Source: an uncultured Bacillota bacterium
GTDB lineage: Bacteria > Bacillota > Clostridia > Peptostreptococcales > Anaerovoracaceae
Assembly: GCA_927441425.1 (NCBI GenBank)
Contig: CAKMKG010000010.1
Span: 1-64,000, forward strand
DNA length: 64,000 nucleotides
Reading direction: 5' to 3'
Shown here piece after piece: positions 60,276-64,000 of the stretch; position 1 is the first letter of the stretch, and every line of letters starts with the position of its first letter. The position numbers were made by a program, and so were the translations under genes. The notes under the pieces were generated by a model. The model did no database searches and was not told the DNA's origin. It saw only the letters and a list, made by a program, of their open reading frames with translations.

Positions 60276-61643
60276 TTATTCGGTTTGAGTTTCCGTCTCG
60301 AGTTCGCCGATCTTTGCGATGGCCTCGCTCAATTTTGTCTGATTTTCAGCGCTGATCAACGCTTTCTGTTCTTCGGTCAGGGCGTCATACTCCGCCTTAG
60401 CTTCGTCTACCCCAGTCTTATTTTCCAGAGTTAACTCTGCCGGAGCAGGAAGAGCCGAAATTTTTGCTGTAACGGCATCCGCGGCAGTCTGATCTGCTGC
60501 TGCTTGATCCGCGGCTGCCTGTAGCTCAGAAATCTTTACGATTGAAGCGTCCAGTGTTGTTTTGTTTTCCGCTGTTACGAGGGCGGACTGCTCCTCCGTC
60601 AGTGCATCGAAGGCAGCTTTTGCAGTATTGACTGCAGCTTTATCTTCAAGCGTCAGTTCATCTGTAGCAGGCAGGGCTGCAATCGCAGTGCTTACTGCAT
60701 CGGCGGCCTGCTGATCCGTAACAACTGTGAACGTGACTTCTGCACCAAAGTGATAGCCGTCTTTTTCAAGACTTAACGTATAGGTCTTGCCCTCTTCCAG
60801 ATCGGCAGTCACCGCATACATTGCGCCGCTGTTTTCCGTGGTGATGGCGGTCACAGTAACGTTGATCGCACCATCAGTCACGTTGATCGCACCATCAGTC
60901 ACGTTGCCATCAACCTGCATTAAAGTTACGGCGCTTGGAGTCAATCCATCTACGGATGGAGTTAAATTCAGCTGGAAGCCTTCATCAGAGATCTCAGTTA
61001 CAGTTTTCGTAACGACGATCGTATTCTTATAGTCCAGCGCCTTGCTCAGCGCGATTACGGATTCCCCTCTTTTGATAAGGTTTTTTGCTAAAAAAGAACC
61101 ATCCGGATATCCATTCAATATTTCCGCTGTTACGCAAGCGCCGATGGCGCCTTTGCTCCATGCAGGAATCGTCGTTCCGTCATTGAATGTGTCCGCTGCA
61201 GCTGCATTCGCTTCGAGGGCATCAATTTTTGCCACGATCACGGCAGCCTCCTGACGGGAGATCGGCGCATCCGGCTTCATGGTACCATCAGGGTATCCTG
61301 CAATATAACCTGCGGCTTTAGCAATCGCAATCGCGTCCTCATACCAGCTTCCATCCGCTACGTCTGAGTAATCGATTTCAGCCTTTTCCGTATAACCGAA
61401 CGCGTTGTTGGCGATGGTCATAAACTCGGCTCTGGTAATATTGTTGTCAGGCTTGAACGTTCCATCGGGATACCCCTTGATGTGTCCGCTATCCACAAAA
61501 CTCTGGATCTGATCCTTCGCCCAATGTCCGGTGATGTCCTCCATCGGTTCTGCGGCAAAGGCAGAGATCGGATTCAGTGCCAGCAAGATTGCCAGAATAC
61601 TCAAGATAGATACGAACTTGTATTTTTTCATTGTTATCGTCAT
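60276..61643 (-). CDS. SLH-domain surface protein with FIVAR-like repeats
   Basis: 455 residues. Signal peptide (KYKFVSILSILAILLALNPISAFA) then three SLH units: ITGHWAKDQIQSFVDSGHIKGYPDGTFKPDNNITRAEF, the unit near 95-150, and one near 155-215. After a beta domain at about 225-310 come two 65-residue helical repeats (AADAVSTAIAALPATDELTLEDKAAVNTAKAAFDALTEEQ and the second copy), as in FIVAR-type stalks of surface proteins. A 7-residue VTDGAIN duplication arises from a 21-bp repeat. AGGAGGATTACTAT precedes the ATG. Confidence 0.92.
   Translation of the reverse strand: MTITMKKYKFVSILSILAILLALNPISAFAAEPMEDITGHWAKDQIQSFVDSGHIKGYPDGTFKPDNNITRAEFMTIANNAFGYTEKAEIDYSDVADGSWYEDAIAIAKAAGYIAGYPDGTMKPDAPISRQEAAVIVAKIDALEANAAAADTFNDGTTIPAWSKGAIGACVTAEILNGYPDGSFLAKNLIKRGESVIALSKALDYKNTIVVTKTVTEISDEGFQLNLTPSVDGLTPSAVTLMQVDGNVTDGAINVTDGAINVTVTAITTENSGAMYAVTADLEEGKTYTLSLEKDGYHFGAEVTFTVVTDQQAADAVSTAIAALPATDELTLEDKAAVNTAKAAFDALTEEQSALVTAENKTTLDASIVKISELQAAADQAAADQTAADAVTAKISALPAPAELTLENKTGVDEAKAEYDALTEEQKALISAENQTKLSEAIAKIGELETETQTE
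60859..60906 (-). repeat. 21-bp tandem repeat within the SLH gene
   Basis: Two exact 21-bp units (60859-60879 and 60880-60900), plus 6 bases of a third, keep the frame and add the peptide VTDGAIN twice to the beta domain. Confidence 0.92.
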
Positions 61644-61961
61644 ATAGTAATCCTCCTAATATGTGAAACATGTGATACCGTTTGTTTGGTGATGATGACC
61701 ACCTTCTCTATCATAACGAATGAAACACCGACGCGACAATCCTCACATTATGGGAAAACAGATATGCTTTTCCAACTAAGTCTATCGGAATTAAACGATA
61801 TCGTTTTTGGTTTATATAATGGATAGAAAAAAAGCATATTGGCAAGTATAGAATAAAAAAAAGACAGATGCTGCTGATTGAGGAGCAATCTGTCTATTGT
61901 GGTAAATATGTTTTTACAATTGTAATTTGTCTTCCAATTCTTTCACTAAAGCATTGAAGCT
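61644..61961. other. Gap between the SLH gene and the DUF1846 gene, with minus-strand terminator
   Basis: 318 bp without a supported gene. The terminator of the DUF1846 gene lies at 61855-61896 (AGACAGAT / ATCTGTCT on the minus strand, running into TTTTTTTT). The promoter for the SLH gene must lie to its left; a fully convincing -35/-10 pair is not seen. Confidence 0.6.
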
Positions 61962-63473
61962 TTAGTTAAAATACAAATTGGTTGTGAGATATTCCGGGTC
62001 GCAGGTCACATCAAGTCCCAGATCCCGCATTGTCTGCTCGTCGCGGTCGCTTAAAATTGCAGTGCAGTGTGCTTTGCAGCCCTTCAAAAGCAGAAGCTTT
62101 TCTACAGCAACCTGAGCGGAAGGATTTGTCGTGGCTGAAATCGTCAGGGCACTCAGGATTTCCTCTACATTCAAGCTGGATTTCTCGTTATTCAGGATAT
62201 CCGTTTTCAGATGCTGAATGGTTGCCAGTACGGCAGGTGATAACAGAAAAATATCGTCGGACAAGCCGCAGAGCTGCTTGATGGCGTTCAGAATTGCCGC
62301 CGCCGCAGCTACCATTCTTCTTGAGCTTCGGCCAGTAACGAAGGAACCATCGGGCATTTCAATGGCCATTACAACCACGTTTTCATATTTCGAATCCAGA
62401 CTTCTCTTATATTCCGCATAGTCCCAAGCCGGCTTTACAACGGCACGGTCTTCGATTCTAAGCTTAAGATCGTCCATCAGCAGTTTGGAGCGCAGGAGGG
62501 AATCTTCGCTGATCTTACCCTTCTTGTAATCACATTGGGCAAAGAGATATCTTCGAATGACCTCCTGCTCAGCGGCCCTTCGGACTGTTTCATCATCGGT
62601 AATAGAAAAGCCTGCACGGTTCACGCCCATATCTGTCGGGGATTTGTAATCGGCTTCTTCCCCGGTGATCTTCTCAATGATCCGTTTGATTACCGGAAAG
62701 ACCTCCAGGTCTCTGTTATAGTTAACCGCCATTTGCCCATAGGCCTCCAGGTGGAAGTTGTCAATCATATTTACATCCCTCAAGTCGGCGGTTGCAGCTT
62801 CATAAGCCACATTGACCGGATGCTTCAATGGGAGATTCCAGATCGGGAAGGTTTCAAACTTGGCATAACGGACCTTTGTTCCCTTTCGATAATCGTGGTA
62901 AAGCTGGCTCAGACATGTTGCCAGCTTTCCGCTGCCGCCGCCCGGCCCTGTTACAACGACGAGAGGCTTGGTTACTTCAATGTACGAATTTGCTCCGTAG
63001 CCTTCATCGCTCACGATGGTATCCACATCAGTGGGATATCCTTTCGTGAAATGATGCTTGTATGTTTTGATTCCGCGTCGATTCAATTTATTGATAAACA
63101 TATTGACCGACGGCTGGTCTTCATATCTTGTAATTACAACGCTGTTGATGGACAAATCATAATTTCTGAATGTATCAATCAATCGCAACACTTCGAGGTC
63201 GTAGGTGATTCCAAAATCTTGTCGGGTTTTATTGGTGGTAATATCTCCGGCGAAGATGCAAATGATGATTTCCGCCTGCTCTTTCAACTTCTGTAACAAC
63301 TTAATCTTTGCGTTTTCATCAAATCCGGGAAGAACTCTCATCGCATGCTTGTCGTGAACCAGTTTGCCGCCAAATTCGAGATAAAGTCTTTCACTGTTCT
63401 TGTCGTTTACACGTTCTAAAATATACTTGGACTGTTCTTCGATATACTTATTTGCATCAAAACCTATTTTCAC
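61962..63473 (-). CDS. DUF1846 family protein
   Basis: 503 residues, the family length, from GTG 63473 with AGAGGTGG upstream. [40 protein letters not shown] and a P-loop-like [24 protein letters not shown] are typical. Family function is not established; the GPGGGSGK segment suggests nucleotide or phosphate binding. It is followed by its own terminator. Confidence 0.93.
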   Translation of the reverse strand: MKIGFDANKYIEEQSKYILERVNDKNSERLYLEFGGKLVHDKHAMRVLPGFDENAKIKLLQKLKEQAEIIICIFAGDITTNKTRQDFGITYDLEVLRLIDTFRNYDLSINSVVITRYEDQPSVNMFINKLNRRGIKTYKHHFTKGYPTDVDTIVSDEGYGANSYIEVTKPLVVVTGPGGGSGKLATCLSQLYHDYRKGTKVRYAKFETFPIWNLPLKHPVNVAYEAATADLRDVNMIDNFHLEAYGQMAVNYNRDLEVFPVIKRIIEKITGEEADYKSPTDMGVNRAGFSITDDETVRRAAEQEVIRRYLFAQCDYKKGKISEDSLLRSKLLMDDLKLRIEDRAVVKPAWDYAEYKRSLDSKYENVVVMAIEMPDGSFVTGRSSRRMVAAAAAILNAIKQLCGLSDDIFLLSPAVLATIQHLKTDILNNEKSSLNVEEILSALTISATTNPSAQVAVEKLLLLKGCKAHCTAILSDRDEQTMRDLGLDVTCDPEYLTTNLYFN

Positions 63474-63604
63474 TTTCTACCACCTCTTTCACCTTAAATC
63501 TAGAAATAATATACTGATCGTACTAAAAACAACATTGTGAATTATACCAGAAATAATCCTTTTGCACAACCGAGTCAAGAGGGTTTCTTTCAAAAACATT
63601 TTCG

Positions 63605-63720
63605 TTGACAAAATCCTATGGTTTGTATAAAATGTAAAATAATAACAGCAAAGTGTGTAGGAGCGCGCACTTTGAAAATTGAATATAGGCCGATGTCTGC
63701 ATTCCGGGTATCGGCGTTAC
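63605..63720 (+). promoter_or_regulatory. Promoter and structured leader of the last SLH gene
   Basis: TTGACA (63605-63610) and TATAAA (63626-63631) make a promoter with a slightly short 15-bp spacer. The leader of about 165 nt contains two hairpins: AAAGTGTG / CGCACTTT (63650-63673) and GCCGAT / ATCGGC (63689-63715). No known riboswitch signature is apparent. Confidence 0.55.
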
Positions 63721-63803
63721 AAAAGGGGCTTCATAAAAGAAACTTTGAATCGTTATGTGCTTATCAGACTTGAACGGGAAATATATAAAAGAGGAGGAGT
63801 AAC

Positions 63804-64000
63804 ATGAGGAAAATAATTGCATCGATCCTAACCTGCATGATTATTCTGTCGGGGACGGCTGCTGCTTCAGCCACAGCCTATGGAATGGAATACACGGACG
63901 TAAAATCAAATCATTGGGCATACCAAGCGGTATATATGATGTCGGACAAAGGCATTGTCAAAGGTTATCCGAACGGAAACTTTCAACCAAACAATACTGT
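63804..64000 (+). CDS. SLH-domain protein, partial (runs off the right edge)
   Basis: About 65 residues visible from ATG 63804 (GAGGAGGAG upstream). Signal peptide (KIIASILTCMIILSGTAAASATA) then the start of an SLH unit: YTDVKSNHWAYQAVYMMSDKGIVKGYPNGNFQPN. The rest lies outside the window. Confidence 0.85.
   Translation, partial: MRKIIASILTCMIILSGTAAASATAYGMEYTDVKSNHWAYQAVYMMSDKGIVKGYPNGNFQPNNT

Noticed and set aside
62535..63296. A 253-residue plus-strand frame opposite the DUF1846 gene
   Set aside because: It is antisense to a well-conserved family protein, has no ribosome site and no recognisable domain.
63650..63715. Cyclic-di-GMP riboswitch in the SLH leader
   Set aside because: Two hairpins are present, but the conserved core bases of the class I aptamer are missing.

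Overview
The window reads as chromosome of an endospore-forming, strictly fermentative Gram-positive anaerobe of the Clostridia. Evidence is the sporulation genes (sipL-like, spoIIR), S-layer-homology proteins, strong AGGAGG ribosome sites, frequent TTG/GTG starts, and a clostridial-type bacterial microcompartment (BMC) locus. A Family XIII / Anaerovoracaceae-like host is my inference from overall gene style, not something the sequence proves.

Region 1 (1 to about 16.5 kb) is a very AT-rich accessory island. On the minus strand it holds the core of a Tn7-like transposon: a TniQ protein with an internal HTH, a natural TnsA-TnsB fusion, TnsC, and a second TniQ cut by the left window edge. Diverging from it, on the plus strand, is an 8 kb run of overlapping genes (5986-14070). 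In order these are a graspetide-type precursor with three repeated cores, its ATP-grasp ligase, a 4-TM protein, an MBL-fold hydrolase, a trypsin-like protease fused to a STAND/NACHT-like NTPase, two small proteins (one beginning with a TNSSSTSF motif) and a radical SAM/SPASM enzyme. A stand-alone TIR-like protein and a small orphan gene follow. This looks like a composite RiPP and defence island. A tRNA-Arg(CCT) gene with its terminators marks the return to ordinary chromosome.

Region 2 (17.2-36.7 kb) is the most coherent system. A sugar ABC transporter is followed by 5-methylthioribose kinase (mtnK) and methylthioribose-1-phosphate isomerase (mtnA). A DeoR-type regulator converges on them and diverges from a BMC operon. 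That operon encodes a class II ketose-1-phosphate aldolase with a C-terminal encapsulation-peptide-like tail, a CoA-acylating aldehyde dehydrogenase with an N-terminal one, four BMC-H shell proteins, PduL, a BMC-P vertex protein, a cytosolic solute-binding-like protein, a CoA-disulfide-reductase-like flavoprotein, a two-subunit CoA-transferase-like protein whose B subunit lacks the expected catalytic Glu, PduS, a PduT-like BMC-T, and DhaK/DhaL. Together they predict uptake of 5-methylthioribose and/or 5-deoxyribose. These would be phosphorylated and isomerised in the cytosol, then cleaved to DHAP plus an aldehyde, (methylthio)acetaldehyde or acetaldehyde. The aldehyde would be oxidised inside a microcompartment to an acyl-phosphate. 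No alcohol dehydrogenase is present, so PduS/PduT may carry the electrons out. A dedicated nucleoside-remnant (SAM by-product) metabolosome of this kind is the best candidate here for a little-described system.

Region 3 (36.8-64 kb) is ordinary chromosome: a beta-CASP/MBL protein, CvpA, tadA, ispE, a GntR regulator, sipL, spoIIR, a MacAB-like efflux operon, S-layer proteins, phosphoglucomutase, hslO, mscL, ddl, a DUF1934 protein, a carboxy-terminal processing protease and a DUF1846 protein. Most units are separated by clear intrinsic terminators. A terminator-like hairpin whose 3' arm is the spoIIR ribosome-binding site, and two near-identical terminators, are the regulatory curiosities of this part.
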